A program made the translations under genes and the position numbers. This document shows positions 44,197 to 56,613 of a DNA stretch of 64,000 nucleotides, piece by piece (the first letter of the stretch is position 1; each line of letters begins with the position of its first letter). Under the pieces are notes generated by a model. It saw only the letters and a program-made list of their open reading frames with translations, had not been told where the DNA came from and ran no database searches. Source of the DNA: Zygnema cylindricum (Eukaryota; Streptophyta; Zygnematophyceae; Zygnematales; Zygnemataceae); assembly GCA_037447655.1 (NCBI GenBank), contig JBBHKE010002118.1:50151-114150 (forward strand). Reading direction: 5' to 3'.

Positions 44197-45209
44197 ACTT
44201 TCTATACAAACATAAATACTATATCTACTTATAACTATAAATTACGTTTCGAAATATGTGTATAAATATTGCTATATTTGATTTTTAGAAATACGTATAA
44301 ACACGATAATAAAAAACCAAAAGTGCATTCAAAGCAATGATCCGGATTTCTTATCACCAAAACATGACTTGAAATTCGATTTTCCATGAAAAACACAAAA
44401 AAAAGGAGAAAAAAAAAAAAAAACATACCTTGAGGTTTATCAGGGAATCTGAACCGTCCGATCCCTTTCCACTCCAACTGGAGCTCCGTTTCTTCATCCT
44501 CGATTTCTTCAAAACCCATTTTATTTTTTGTGCTATTTTGTGAAAATATGATTGGAATTTGTCGTTTATTGTCTCCCTTCGTACTTTTTGCAATAGCTCT
44601 CAATTCAGAATCAATACTATGATTGGACCCTGAATGAGTGTCGATATTCAAATCAGAATCAGTGTCAATATCAAAAAAGGAAATAGGGTTGGATTTTGAA
44701 TCTAGTATAGGACTAGAGCTATAATTAGATATAGTATTGGAAAACCAGCTATTTTTAGTACTATTTTTAGTACTATTTTCGGTACTATTTTTAGTACTAT
44801 TTTTTGTACTATTTTTAGGGTTGAGGTTTTGGATTTTGGTGTTGGAAAAACCATCTAAAAAATCATTTTGGATACATTTTTTGTCGTTTGTGATTGGTTT
44901 TTCATGTTCTACATTTTCCTCAAATTCAACATTCTTAAAATCTTCTCCTAATGATTTTGAAACGTAAGATTGTTTTTTTTTCCGTACTTTTTCCAAATCG
45001 AATTTCTTATCGTTATTATCTTCAGAAACTTCCCTAAAAACAATGTTATTGTAAAGAGAGAAACCTGATCCTTGAAATATTTTTTCTTCCATAATTTCTT
45101 TCTCAGAACATTGTACGGATGACTGATTATCCGAATTCAGGTCGATTTTTGGGATATCTATGCTTTTTCCCGTTTCCGTTTCCGTTTCCGTTTCCGTTCC
45201 GTTCAACAT
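35701..45209 (-). CDS. Gene 2: unknown Asn/Ser/Thr- and Lys/Glu-rich protein, at least nine exons
   Basis: Minus-strand exons, 5' to 3': 44429-45209 (ATG at 45209), 41282-41347, 40836-40864, then 38796-39624, 38450-38514, 37618-38189, 37004-37137, 36163-36217, 35701-35959. All have AG acceptors and GT donors (GTATG, GTAAGT, GTGAGT and others), and phases agree at every join except between 40836 (ends phase 0) and 39624 (needs phase 1), where an exon is probably missed. The last exon ends at a donor, so more lies toward the gap. The product has TETETETE, NSTKNST repeats (44755-44820), a long Ser/Asn/Thr-rich part, and a helical stretch QMAKEFCREFDLNAELIRAI. No domain recognised. MITE M1 lies in the first intron. 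Confidence 0.6.
36287..36314. repeat. (TA)n microsatellite in a gene 2 intron
   Basis: Short TA array followed by GTATATATGTG. Confidence 0.85.
39843..40051. repeat. (GA)n tract in a gene 2 intron
   Basis: About 200 bp of GAGAGA with occasional A runs and C changes. Confidence 0.93.
41006..41272. repeat. GA/GGGA tract next to a gene 2 exon donor
   Basis: Purine tract (CT-rich on the coding strand) directly downstream of the exon at 41282-41347. Confidence 0.93.
41620..41660. repeat. Four-copy TTTTTTCGCACG short tandem repeat
   Basis: Consecutive CGCACGnTTTTT words, period about 13-14 bp. Confidence 0.7.
42259..42564. mobile_element. hAT-like MITE, copy M1
   Basis: 306 bp with terminal inverted repeats CATAGTTCAAAAGTAGG and a perfect 8-bp target duplication GGCCTAAT (42251-42258, 42565-42572). 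The 8-bp duplication points to the hAT superfamily. Inside are GTCCGATCGTCCGAATCTGA and a repeated TTTTTGGTCCGAATGTT unit. No coding capacity. Confidence 0.88.
42573..43750. other. Unassigned sequence in intron 1 of gene 2
   Basis: GTAC- and ACGTG-rich DNA including GACACGTGTCC (43307-43317) and ATCGGACGGC (42856-42865), words shared with the LTRs and MITEs here. Probably old transposon debris; no frame supported. Confidence 0.3.
44127..44193. repeat. (TA)n microsatellite in intron 1 of gene 2
   Basis: About 33 TA units. Confidence 0.95.
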
Positions 45210-45535
45210 TTTTCTATTTCCATTTTTTGTCCGTTTCCCGTTCTTTTCCTGTCCTTCTTTTCCTATTCCTCTCCTTTTTTAATTCCTTTATTTATGAAAA
45301 AAAGAAAACAAATAAACAAAAAAAATCATATTTTCTTGACATACATATTCTTAAAATACATATTTTCTTCTGGAAACAAAAATAATAGAAAAAAAATGGA
45401 CGATAAAAGTTGTAAAACATTTTAATAATAGATGATTGCTAGATAGAAAGACATGACTAGAAACGACCGCAGGTCACTAACAAACTGTACCGCAAAACGT
45501 CAAAAATTTACCTGCAAACTAGTGACAGCCGATGA

Positions 45536-46150
45536 ATGATCGGACGGCCACGATTTTTCGCACGGAGTCTATCGGCAAAGTTGTGACAGCCAGGAAGATG
45601 ATCGGACGGCCAAGAGGTTTCGTATAGAGATAGAAAGCAAAATTTTGACAGCCAGATGAATGATCGGACGGTCAAAACATCTCGCACGGAATCTACCGGC
45701 AAAGTTGTGACAGCCAGATGGATCATCGGACGGCCAATATCTTTCACATGGAATCTTCAGTACCAGCAAAAGTTGCGACAGCTAGAATGGTGATCGGACG
45801 GCCAGGAGTTTTCGTATAGAGATAACCAGCAAAATTTTGAGTCAGATGAATGATTGGAAGGTCAAGATCATTCGCACGGAATTACCAGCAAAGTTGTGAC
45901 AGCGAGATGGATGATCGGACAGCCAAAATCGTACGCATGGAATTACCAGCAGTTTTCGTATAGAGATAACTAACAAAAAATTTGACAGCCCAGATGAATA
46001 ATCGGACGGCCAAGAATTTTTGCATTGTACTTATCGGTAGAGAGCTGCGACGTCAAAAAGATGATCGGACGGGCCAAGACCTTTCGTGTAGAATTTACCG
46101 GCGAAGTTGTGACAACCAGGTGAATGATCGGACGGCCGATACTTTTTCGT
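45536..46150. repeat. About 62-bp minisatellite built on ATCGGACGGCC
   Basis: About ten diverged tandem units, each with GATGATCGGACGGCCA, then TTTCGCACGGA or TTTCGTATAGAGA, then CCGGCAAAGTTGTGACAG. Unit length varies about 60-85 bp. It lies just upstream of gene 2 and immediately before MITE M2. Confidence 0.88.
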
Positions 46151-46300
46151 ACAAGAAACCAAGTAAATGAAAGGTGCACCGCTCCCCGTCTGTCACAAAT
46201 TTCACAACTTTGCGGGCACCAAAAAAGTACGTCTTGTTTCGGTTTTACGGTACGGTATATGAAATTCGGATTCGGTGGAGGAAATACGCATTGTTTTAGT

Positions 46301-46617
46301 CATAGTTCAAAAGTAGGTGAAAGTAGGCCCATACAATACGCCTATTGTATGCAAAAACATACAATATGACCTTAAGACCCATATTGTATTCTGACCTATT
46401 CGGACCTATTCGGACGAATTAAAACATTCGGACCAAAAATTGGACCAATTAAAACATTCGGACCAAAAAAAATTATTTACACCGTCAGATTCGGACGATC
46501 GGACGGTCGCCTATCAAAGTAGAGATCTAAGAAGATCACATGAAAAGCCCATAACACAACTTACGATAAAGGCGTCGACCAAAGGCCTACCATAAAAACG
46601 CCTACTTTTGAACTATG
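46301..46617. mobile_element. hAT-like MITE, copy M2 (opposite orientation to M1)
   Basis: 317 bp, the same CATAGTTCAAAAGTAGG ends, and a perfect 8-bp duplication GTTTTAGT (46293-46300, 46618-46625). Internally it is the reverse complement of M1 with moderate divergence. Confidence 0.9.
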
Positions 46618-46625
46618 GTTTTAGT

Positions 46626-47520
46626 CTTAAGGTACGGTGTATGAGATTTGGATTAGGTCAGGGAAATCGACCCGGTAAGAGGTACGACAAACGGTTTTAG
46701 GGTTACCGTACACTCCACCCTGTTCAAGTGTTCACCTTAACGGCAGTTCAATAATAATTTATTAAATTGCATTCTATAAATTAACCCTTTGAATCGCATA
46801 TTTTTACGGGATTTGAACCTGGTTCCATGAAATTGTATTTGATAAGGAATCACAATGGGGAATAAGTACTATTAGCAGTGTTGTGTTTAAACTAATACCC
46901 TCAGATGCCTGTTTGAACGTTTTAACACCAGTTTAGACCTTTTCCGAAAGGTTATAATTCATAATTTTTTATTTTTCAAGTTTTAGAACAATTATAAGTG
47001 TATCTGATGATTTGACAAGGTCGGTTTATTTTCCTGACCTTTTTGGTTGTCTTTATTTGTTTCTCTCGAAATTGAGCCAAAATTGTTAAAAACTAAGTTA
47101 AAATTGCCAAAAATATTGTGCTCTATGTTTTAACTTTCACTTTTTTAGACAATGAAAGGAAAGCTTCCCATTTCTTCAGGGACCTTCGATTTTCCCTTAG
47201 GGGACTTTGGTCTCCTCCCGGTGCACGTGCCCATATTCTTGACTCGACTATAGCTCATTTGTGACCCATATTCTCGACTCGACTTGTTTTTTCTTTTTTT
47301 GTCATTATCCATGATGTCTACTCTCCTTTTTAATAATCTATTTCAAAGTTATGAAATTCTGAATTTCCCTCTATTTTAGCGAAGATGCCATATTTCTCCT
47401 CTCTCGTTATACTAATTCTTGCTATTGTTATCGCTATCGCTCTATGTAAGATCGAGTATTTAAGAACTCCTCTCATGTTCATGTTCCCCGTTGGATGGCA
47501 TTTAGTCTTAGAGTGTGATT
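46626..47520. other. Unassigned intergenic DNA
   Basis: AT-rich, without a supported gene or clear repeat unit. Confidence 0.3.
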
Positions 47521-47539
47521 AACAACTACATTTTCATCT

Positions 47540-47640
47540 TTTTTCAGCCATTCATTTCGTGCATGATTCCCCTCCCCCTCTTCGGTTCAGGCTTGGCCTC
47601 CCTCACCCGCCCATAATTTGCTCTTTAACTTGTTCAAAGG
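47540..47640 (+). pseudogene. Short fragment of the R2-like retroelement family
   Basis: The frame contains LRFRLGLPHPP, like FRFRLGLPYL at 17430-17465 in the degenerate non-LTR element. The fragment is short and the flanks are not conserved, so this is tentative. Confidence 0.35.
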
Positions 47641-48032
47641 ACAATCCTTTAGAGTCTAATTGCATCCAATCGCTTTGTTGCTCACTTTGGGTGACTTTTA
47701 CCTCTCATTTTTTTGTGCATTTGTTTTATAAACTTAATTAACATTTTCCCAAGTCATCAAAACCAGACTTCATACAAACGAAATATGTAATATAACCTTT
47801 TTACCAAGTATACTTCATCAATTTCTCCTTTTTTTAGTCTTTTTCATTCCTCTCTTTTTTTTTTGAGAACCGCAGTCGTCAATTTCAAAAGATGTAAATA
47901 TTTAACACTATTCAAAGAAAGACCACTATTTGTTCAAGAAACATCATTTCTACAATTTTAACCACCCGCAATTCAAGCTTTTTCCCAGTAAAGAAAATAT
48001 AGTATGACAATTTACTACAAAACATAACAAAA

Positions 48033-48034
48033 AA

Positions 48035-48074
<40 letters not shown>

Positions 48075-48076
48075 AA

Positions 48077-48149
<73 letters not shown>

Positions 48150-48190
48150 AAAACAAACCAAATCAAACCAAAAAAAAAAAAAAAAAAAAC
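48033..48190. repeat. Poly(A)/poly(T) tract
   Basis: About 155 bp, almost all A on the plus strand, with a few C and T interruptions. Confidence 0.95.
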
Positions 48191-48773
48191 CACTGCGAAC
48201 CAAGCTTTTCATAAATGCCTTTAGTAGTCCATATGAGACAAAAGTGGAATAAAGTTAAAAGACCAAATACACAGAATACATAAATATTTCCCCTCCATAA
48301 TAATTTTCCGCCTTATTTTCTTCGACTAGAAACTAATTTTCTTCTGTACACCAAATACATTACAATCTGGTCTTTGAATCTTTTTGTCCTTTAGTTAGAC
48401 GAGAAAAAAAAACAAGAGAAAAAAAAACAAAAGAAAAAAAACGGAAAAAAGAGAAGAAAGTTCCAATTTAAATGGAACAGACAGAGCATACTTAGAAGAA
48501 ATCTTTCTGAAGAGTATAAGAGAAACCCGAAAAAGTTCTCGATCATTTTGGAAAATCAGGTTCCGAGTGAAAATATAACATTTGAGAATATAAAGTGAAT
48601 GCATAAAGTGAAATCGAGTGAGATCGAGTGAGATCGAGTGAAAAATCGACTGAAATCCAGCAAAATCCGGCAAAATCAGCTGAAGCCGAGAGTAATATCC
48701 AGCGACAACGACAGTAAAATTGAGAAAAAAACGAGTAAAAACGGGGAAAATCAGATGATACCCTGTTTACTTA

Positions 48774-51458
48774 TCAGGCGACCGATTGTACCAAAGGCTT
48801 TAACGTCTCCACCATATCACTCATAAGAGGACGAAGATTCGGATCCTCCTCGATGCAATGACGGGCAGAAATCGCAAGTTTATGAGCTGCCCGTTGAGCA
48901 CTTTTCGAAGACAGACCGAGTTTTAGGTCAGGATCTAAAAGTTTTTCGATATCAGGTCTCCTTTGTTGTAAGTAAGGGTGGGCCCACTGGGCGAGAGGCT
49001 GGGCATCAGTCACATTAGGATCTATGGCCCGTTTTCCTGTAAGGAGCTCCAAAAGCATAATACCGAAGGCGTAGACGTCACTTTTACGAGTAAGTTGTCC
49101 TGGGAATAAAAAGAGGAAGAGGAGGAGGAGGAGAGGGAGGAAGGGGAGGAAGAAGAGGAGGAGGAAGCGGAGGAGAAGAAGCAGAAGAAGAAAGAAAAAG
49201 AAAAAGAAGAAGGAACACCATCAAGAAAAAGAAGAAGAAAAGAAAAAAAAAAGAAAAAGAAAAGAAAAAGAAAAAGAAAGAGAAAAAAGAAAAGAAAGAG
49301 AAAAAGAACAATAGACAAAGAAAATGAAGAAGGAAAGGAAAACGTCAGGCACATTTGGATCGACTCCTGAGAATCTCCAAAAACATATTTCTAAAAGCGG
49401 AACCATTGCTTTTACGGGTAAATTCTCCTGTTAATTAAAAAAGGAGAAATAAAAAAAACCCATCACAATTGGATATCTTAACTCTTTTTCCCATGAGAAT
49501 CCACGAAAACTGTTTTCACGTTAAATTGCACACCAAACAAAAAAAGGAAGAAAGGGAGAAAAAAAAAATATTCCACAATGACATTTGTATTTTCAGACAC
49601 CAGCGAAAAAGAAAGTGATATTGAAAAATGGAAGAAGCTGGAGGAGTAGTAGTAAAGTGTAAGTATAAAAGAGAAAATATAAAATACGGCTAAGAATTTC
49701 TGTACTATCAGTCAAGGGTTAAGTTAAAGCTAGGCGAACAATGATACATATGAATCTTGAGTCCTATGGAATAAGAAATATTTGAAAAATAGCTTTAACT
49801 CTAAAAACATTTGACTGAGCGTTCACAAGTGAAGAAAACATTTAAACACAAACATATATTAACGTCCTTTGCCTGTTAAAGTAAAAATGTCAGTTGACTA
49901 AAGTACAGATTCATCTCAAAAAAGTATGATGACCCTCGAGCACAAACTGAACAAAATTCATCAACTTATGGTTGACCAAAACTTCAACACTGAAGTCATA
50001 TGATTTAGAACTTAGATAAAGAAGTGTGAAAAATGGGGTCATAATTTGCTTTTTTTTTATTGTACAGTAAACGAAATGGACATACGGTAACTTTAGATCC
50101 AAATGAAATTTAAACTAAAAATGTAATATGGCCGCAATTTCCCGCACTTTATAACTAAGACTTTAGAATCTCTATGAGTTACAAAACTGTGACTTTTAAA
50201 ATTTAACGAGTTACCAAACTATAACTTAAAACGTCGACGAGATACGGGATAATAACTTTGAATTTCAATAAGTTACTAAGTTAAATGAGTTATGAAACTA
50301 TGACTTCAAATTTCAATCAGACATAAAACTATAACTTTCAAGTTTTGTCAAAGTTACGAAACTACGACTTCAAACGTCGATAAGTTATGACATTTACCTG
50401 TTTCCATGTACTTAGGATCGAGATATCCCAAAGTTCCCATAATTCTCGTAGTAATGTGGGTCTGGTCTACATCAGCTCCTTTTGCGAGTCCAAAATCCGT
50501 CAATTTTGCATTATAATCCTGGAAAAAGAACCCCAACAACCCACATTTACAGTGTAAAAATAGGTATCTGGGAGAAAAAAGAAAAAGACCTGAAGCCAAA
50601 TATGCAGGGAAAAGGTTGAAGAGAGAAAAAAAAGCCCTTGGTTTAGTCCAGAAAAAAAAAATCTGAAAAATTACTTTCTATTCGATAAAATTTTAACATT
50701 CAGCACAGCCAAAAGGTAAAAACAAAGTGCCGGTTTTCCAAAAAGCAGTCTGAACAAAGACAAAACAAACAAAGAGAAACCAAAATGATACTACCTGAAT
50801 ACCAGCATTTCAAACTTTTCTTCTCCCTATTCTGACAGAAACCGAGAAAAAATCCAAATAAGGAAATTTCACATTCTCGTTTCAACAGTAGGTTATTGAA
50901 ATTAAGAGACCAATAATAGCCAAGAGGGGGAAATGATTTCTTGAGCAAAAACACATCATTCTCTCACATTCAGTGTAATATACAGCACTAAAATATACAC
51001 TACTTAGTAACTGCAACATCACATAAGTAAATAAAAGAAAACTATGAACAATTATACGATAATATTTACATGTTATACAATAGTTATGAATATAATTATA
51101 AACAATAAAACAATGAAATACAAGTGAGTTGTCAACTAAGTAATTCCAACATAACAGCGAGCAATAACAAGGTACCTATGATTATAACAAGATCGAAAGC
51201 ACAAAAGAAATTACGAGTAAATGAAAGATAGCCTCATAACTACATACCATATAGAAAAAAAGCAAATGAAAGGTAAATGAAGGGCAAACAGGATAATTAT
51301 AATTACATCGTCGAGAAGAATGTTGGGAGCCTTAAAATCACGATGAATAATGTTGCTTTCATGGAGGTAAGCCAGTCCTTGGGCAGAATCCAAAGCAACT
51401 CTCAACCGAATATCCCATGGTAAAATTTCCCTGTCGGGATTTGCATCTCCTGGGGAGG

Positions 51459-51495
<37 letters not shown>

Positions 51496-54343
51496 AGAGA
51501 GAGGGGGAGAGAGGGAGAGAGAGGGAGAGAAAGGGAGAGAGAGAGAGAGAGGAAAATGTGAGAGACGAGAGGAATAACGTGAAGGAGAGAAAGAGGACGG
51601 TGGAGATGGCCAGAGAAGGAGAGACAGGGTGGAGAGAGGAGGAAAATAGACTGCAAATTTGGCAAAGTGAGAAACAAAAGAACCGCTACCAAAACCATAT
51701 AATACACCACACTACTTTTACACACTAAATTCCTTTGAGCTCTTTTTTCTATAATCTGACACGAAAAATAATAAGAGGGACGGACTTTAAACAAAACACA
51801 TTATACATCCGAGATTAACAACCAAAAAGGTTACATGAAAACCCAAGATTCTTACTGAAAAGATGGTAATCCAGACTCCCTTTCGCCATAAACTCATATA
51901 CAAGCATTCCCTCTCCTCCCTCGGCACAATAACCTGTAAGCCGGACAAGATTTGGGTGTCGCAGAGGGCCCAAAACTTTAATTTCTGCCTGTTTTGTTTC
52001 AAAAAGAGAAAAGCAATGCAAAACAAAACAGAAAGTTATTGAATCGGACATCCACCATGGATAGTACAGTTTCTGTTTTTCCTCAGTTTGCTTCAGTTTG
52101 CTGAGTTTCTCGTGATAGTATGAACGGTATAAAAAACTAAAAGAAAGTCAATTCTTAAACATTCAATTTGTCGAATTCTGTTGTAGTGTCAAAATTGAAG
52201 TTGATTTTTGGTGAGCAAATGCGGCAAGGATCTCCTTTTCTATATACACAGAATACAAAAAGAATATTATAACAAAATCCGCTCTAATCCACACTATATC
52301 ATGTGCAAAAACTGAAGACTTCTATTTTCTTAACTAAACCGTGAATGTCTATTAGAGTTAAGAATGATTAAAGTATTCGATTTCCATTCCAAATGACGTG
52401 GATTATTGTGAACCGCAAAAAAGATATAGCGTTAAGAAAAAAACAATTAGCATTAATGACGATATTTTGCGTTCAGAGGGCAAAATAAACCGGAACAGAA
52501 TTAGTGTTATTAACGCTAATAGCAATTCACAAAGTCGTGCTATTTAAAAAAAAAAAATGCAGTTTCTTGTTAGTTTTTATGCATATAACCATTAACATTA
52601 AAATCAGACTACCAGCAACCAAAAGTGAAGCTCCTCAAATCAGATTGTCATCAGCGAAGAAAAACTTATTTTCAGGGTTTTCTAGGGTTAACTAAAGTTC
52701 CTAGAGTTTTTCAGGGTTTCTACGGTTTTCAGAGGGTAAGGTTAGTTTCTTTTAAAAAACAAAGCCCATTTTCCGGATTCAGTTTTTTTCAAAAAACCAC
52801 AGGGAGAGGTTAAGGTCTTAAAAAGAAAGTTTAGAAAACACCAAAGAAAAAAAAAAAAAAAGGGAAAACACATACAAGCCATTCATTCTGCCCTTGAAAA
52901 CTATCCGGATTCAGTTTTTTCACCGCCACAGGAACAGGTTCCCCGTTTCTCGGGTCTTTTAACCATCCTTTATATACTTTTCCAAAACCTCCTTCTCCGA
53001 GAACCGTATCCGGTTCCTTGAAATTCTGAGTAGCTTTTTTTAATTCTGATTGTTTAAAAATTTTCAGTGCATCTGGTATCAAAAAGAACAAAAACCAGGG
53101 GATACAACGAGTTAAAACGAGAGAAACCGGTAAAACAGAAGATTTTTTATATTTCTCTTTAACATAAAAGAATGACATGAGAAGAATGAGAAGGAAAAAA
53201 AAAAATCAGACAGAAAAGAGAAAGGAATTGCAGTGGAAGTAAAAAAGAAATAGAGGGCAACAAACAAGAGAGAAGCAAGGAGGGAGAAAGAATGGAGGTG
53301 GGGGAATGATTAAGATAATAATATAAACAAAAAATATGGAACAGAAAAAAAGATAAGGGATAGAAAAATATCCGGATAACAATCCTCCATTAAAAAAAAG
53401 ATTGGAAATGCCAGGTAAGAAAAAAAAAAAAACAAGAAAATACACGGTGGACACGAACATGCATGCAAAAAAAGATTGAAACCCATGAAAAAGTGTATAC
53501 AAATAAACATAAAACATCAAAATACATACAAATGTATGCAAAAAAACACCGAAATACATAGAAGTATAAACAAAACAACATTACAAAACATGGAAAAGTA
53601 TGCAAAAAAACATTGAAATTCATGGAAAATGAATGAAATCAATTGGTTAAAAACTTACCGAACGCCAGAGATGGTAGCCTGTCGACTCCTCCGTCACCTT
53701 CACAAAACAAAAAACACAGAAGTACAAATGTTAAAAGAATTTCGATTAAATCTGATCATAGTGACAGGATTTCCCTAAAAGAAATAAAGGCATTCAAAAA
53801 AAGAAGCCTTCTTGAGACAGATTTCTCTATTCGAAACTATCCCCCTCCCTCTTCTCTTCACCCATCCCAGTCCCTCTCTCCACACTCCTTTCTGCCCCTC
53901 TATCATTATTATTCCCCCCTCCCCCTGTCCTCCCCTCCTCCCCCCACCCCCTCCCCCTCCCCCTCCCCTTCCCCCTCCCCCTCCCCCTCCACACTCCTTT
54001 CTGCCCCTCTATCATTATTCCCCCCTCCCCTGTCCTCCCCTCCTCCCCCCCACCCCCTCCCCCTCCCCCTCCCCCTCCCCCTCCCCCTCCCTCCTCTTCC
54101 CTCCTCTTCCCTCCTCTCACCAATTCCTATTGGCGTTCCATCCAGCGGATTCCACAACAGCGCCCCTCCCTCTCTCTCCCCGGAGTCCCCCCTTCTACTA
54201 CTGCCCTTGGACCCGTCCGATAGGGATCCGGCGGGACCGTTTTTATGCCCATTATTATTTTTAGGGGTATTATTTTGTTTATTAATATTATTATTTTTGG
54301 GAGTTTCTTCCTCAGTTTGGGGGGAACTCAAGCAGCTTCCCAT
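48774..54343 (-). CDS. Receptor-like cytoplasmic kinase, RLCK-VII/PBL type (complete, seven exons)
   Basis: A Ser/Thr kinase of the family that relays signals from plasma-membrane receptors. Exons 5' to 3': 54121-54343, 53659-53697, 52876-53072, 51856-51988, 51307-51449, 50398-50518, 48774-49099; all phases agree and give 393 residues. MGSCLSS at the N-terminus fits N-myristoylation and palmitoylation, hence membrane anchoring. Kinase landmarks: [12 protein letters not shown] (P-loop), VAVKKL (catalytic Lys), [11 protein letters not shown] (catalytic Asp), DFGLAK, then [18 protein letters not shown], where YLDPKY replaces the more usual YVAPEY. It ends SVA shortly after the C-lobe, a short tail for the family. 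The ligand-receptor partner cannot be told from sequence. Confidence 0.92.
51453..51560. repeat. GA tract in an RLCK intron
   Basis: GAGAGA/GGGAGA repeats; on the coding strand this is a CT tract abutting the acceptor of the exon at 51307-51449. Confidence 0.9.
52337..52533. mobile_element. TA-type MITE relative in an RLCK intron
   Basis: Left end ACCGTGAATGTCTATTAG and right end complement GTGAATTGCTATTAGCG resemble the ends of the copies at 18583 and 19704. CCAAATGACGTGGATTATTG is shared with the element at 60735. The exact borders and the TA duplication are not clear. Confidence 0.55.
53830..54116. repeat. C/T-rich tract in RLCK intron 1
   Basis: CCCCCTCC arrays with an internal duplication of about 110 bp (CACTCCTTTCTGCCCCTCTATC at 53881 and 53991). 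It starts directly after the first donor. Confidence 0.9.
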
Positions 54344-54367
54344 TTTTTTTTAAACCAGAAAACGACA

Positions 54368-54440
54368 AAAGAGAGGGAGGGAGGGAGGGAGGGAGGGAGA
54401 GGGAGGGAGGGAGGGAGAGGGAGAGAGAGAGAGAGAAAAC
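54368..54440. repeat. GGGA/GA tract upstream of the RLCK start
   Basis: Purine repeat 25-100 bp upstream of the start codon, CT-rich on the coding strand. Such tracts are common in plant 5' leaders; no regulatory role is shown. Confidence 0.85.
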
Positions 54441-55085
54441 GGAAAGAAGGAAGGAAAAAAAATAAAAAAATGAAGAAGATAAGTGTTTAAACGTCCAGAA
54501 TCATTTTTGGAAACCCTAAAAAAAAGGAAGTCGGAAAAAAGAGCTTCGGAGAATTTTTAGGGCTATGCAGAAAGTAGGAAAACGACAAAAAAAAGGGAGA
54601 AAAAATGATGAAAAAAGCGGGGAGAGAACAGGGAGAAATGGAAAAAAACGAGAAAAAACGGAAAAAAACGGAGAGGACTGTGAGGGAACCCTAAGAAAAA
54701 CAGAAAAAAAGGTCGAAAGAAATAGAAAATTCGAGGAAACCCTAAAAAAAACAGAAAAAAGTGCAGAAAAAACCCTAAAAAGTAAAAATAAACCCTAACT
54801 TTGAACAGTTGAGAAGTTTGGAGGAAACTTATCAAAGAATATTTGTGAGGAAAGAGAAAATTCTAAAGAAATTAGAGATACTGTGAAAAAAAACTATTAA
54901 AAAAGGTAGAAATTCGATAAAAAAAAGTCAAATTGTGAGACAAAATGCAAAAAAAAACCTAAAATTTCCTGTCAAAAAACTTATCGTGCAACTTCAAAAC
55001 CAGAGAAAAAGACTTAAATAAAGAAAAAATATACGTGCAGAAAAAATAAATAAAAATCGAAAGCAAGGACGACGTACGAAAAAGG

Positions 55086-55116
<31 letters not shown>

Positions 55117-55444
55117 ACAAAGTGAAAAGTGAAAAGTGAAAAGGAATCTGAGACGGGAAAGTTTCCTGACAGAGAAATTGTGCCGCGGCAAAAATATCCT
55201 TTAAAGTTTAAACGGTGCAATCGCAGGAAAAGGTTTCCATACGAAAAAGTACATCCGCACGAAATAATTCGTACTAAAAAGCTACCGTGTATTGGTCAGA
55301 ATTGACGATATGACGGTTTTTTACTTTTTTCATTTTTGCAAACAATTTCGTACAATTTCGTAACTGAATTAAATGTACAATTTTGTAGGAATGTCATAAC
55401 CTGTCAGAAGTACAAATACGTAGTTGACACGTCAGAATTGACTA

Positions 55445-55492
55445 CACCGTGTCGTTGCTACTAGTGTTGACAATAATAGACGTTACACGGTG
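55445..55492. mobile_element. 48-bp TA-flanked mini-palindrome
   Basis: CACCGTGTCGTTGCTACTAG...CGTTACACGGTG with TA on both sides. It looks like two ends of the TA-MITE family with nearly all interior lost. A further copy starts eight bases on. Confidence 0.6.
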
Positions 55493-55499
55493 TACAGTA

Positions 55500-55698
55500 C
55501 ACCGTGAATCGTTGTTAGCGTGTGGAAATTATTAGTGTAAGGAAAAAATTAGCGTCATGCATTCTAATTTAGTGCCAGGAGACGTGGCAGATTATGTTCC
55601 ACGTACTTAAATAGTGTACTTTATTATATTTAAGGTGTAAATGTCAAAATTTTGGGGTGCCGATATAGAGTGCATAAGGCTGGTAACGATTCAAGGTG
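55500..55698. mobile_element. TA-flanked MITE, copy 3
   Basis: 199 bp, left CACCGTGAATCGTTGTTAGC, right end complement CACCTTGAATCGTTACC, with TA at 55498-55499 and 55699-55700. Confidence 0.68.
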
Positions 55699-55701
55699 TA
55701 C

Positions 55702-56605
55702 AGTAGTTTTCCCACCACAAGGCTTTTTTTTCTGGTTTAGTTTTTGAGTTTTTGAGTTTTTTACTTTTTTGCGGAAGTTCGAGCCCACAGAAAATCAATC
55801 CAACCAATCCTTGTCGAGTAAAAAGTCGAAAGTGACGAGCAAACCAGGGAAAAAAAAATGTACTTTTGACCGTTGTCGGTGCACTCTAACTTTGAAAGAC
55901 ATGTCCGTACAGTATTTTGACCTGCACTTTAATTTGAAAGGCAAATCCGTACAGTATCTTGACCATTCGGCTGTTGAGTACAGAATATCGAATTTATTAC
56001 TATTTGAGTATTTTCCAGACCTACACCGCCCACCTTTATTAGAGTTCCTTAAAATTTGCGCGTTCTCCTATGATTCGTGGTTTTCCGTCGCTTTCAAAAT
56101 TGGACTGCTGTTTCGCCGTACTTTCGCGTACGCATCACAAATTTGTACTATCCGTACGGAATCTGAATGTTGATTACGTACCAAAAGAATCAAACACGTG
56201 TACTCATTCGAATGCCCTGTTCCATGTACTTTACATAAAATCCAAATCCAGTTCGGTGATTCCCGGAGTACATCCCTATTTCACGATATGGAGAGCCACT
56301 GTTAGCCAATGGCGACAAGCCGACAACTGAAAGGTACACAATCTAGTATAAAAGTACAGAAAATCTTTGTTATAAGATTTTCTAGAGATTTTCTAGGTTT
56401 TGACCGGCACAAAATAGCTGTACTATTTGTACGTTTCATTGTTTTATACGCCGTTTAGCACCGCACCGACAAAGTTGACTTCACTTCTCGTCCTCTCAAT
56501 AAAGTACGAAAACGCGTAGAAACAAAACACTGTACTTATGCGAATATTATATCACGATAAAATTATAATATGCGTATAATATATAATTTTAACTTTTAAA
56601 ATAGA
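55702..56605. other. Unassigned intergenic DNA, GTAC-rich
   Basis: Many GTAC words (CCGTACAGTA, CGTACGG), no supported gene. Frames at 55769-56173 and 56070-56330 lack motifs and splice support. Confidence 0.3.
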
Positions 56606-56613
56606 GCTTGAAC

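Noticed and set aside
47912-48212. Poly-phenylalanine frames
   Set aside because: Translation of the poly(A)/poly(T) tract.
55769-56330. Two overlapping frames of 134 and 86 codons
   Set aside because: GTAC-rich intergenic DNA, no motif, no splice signals, overlapping in different frames.
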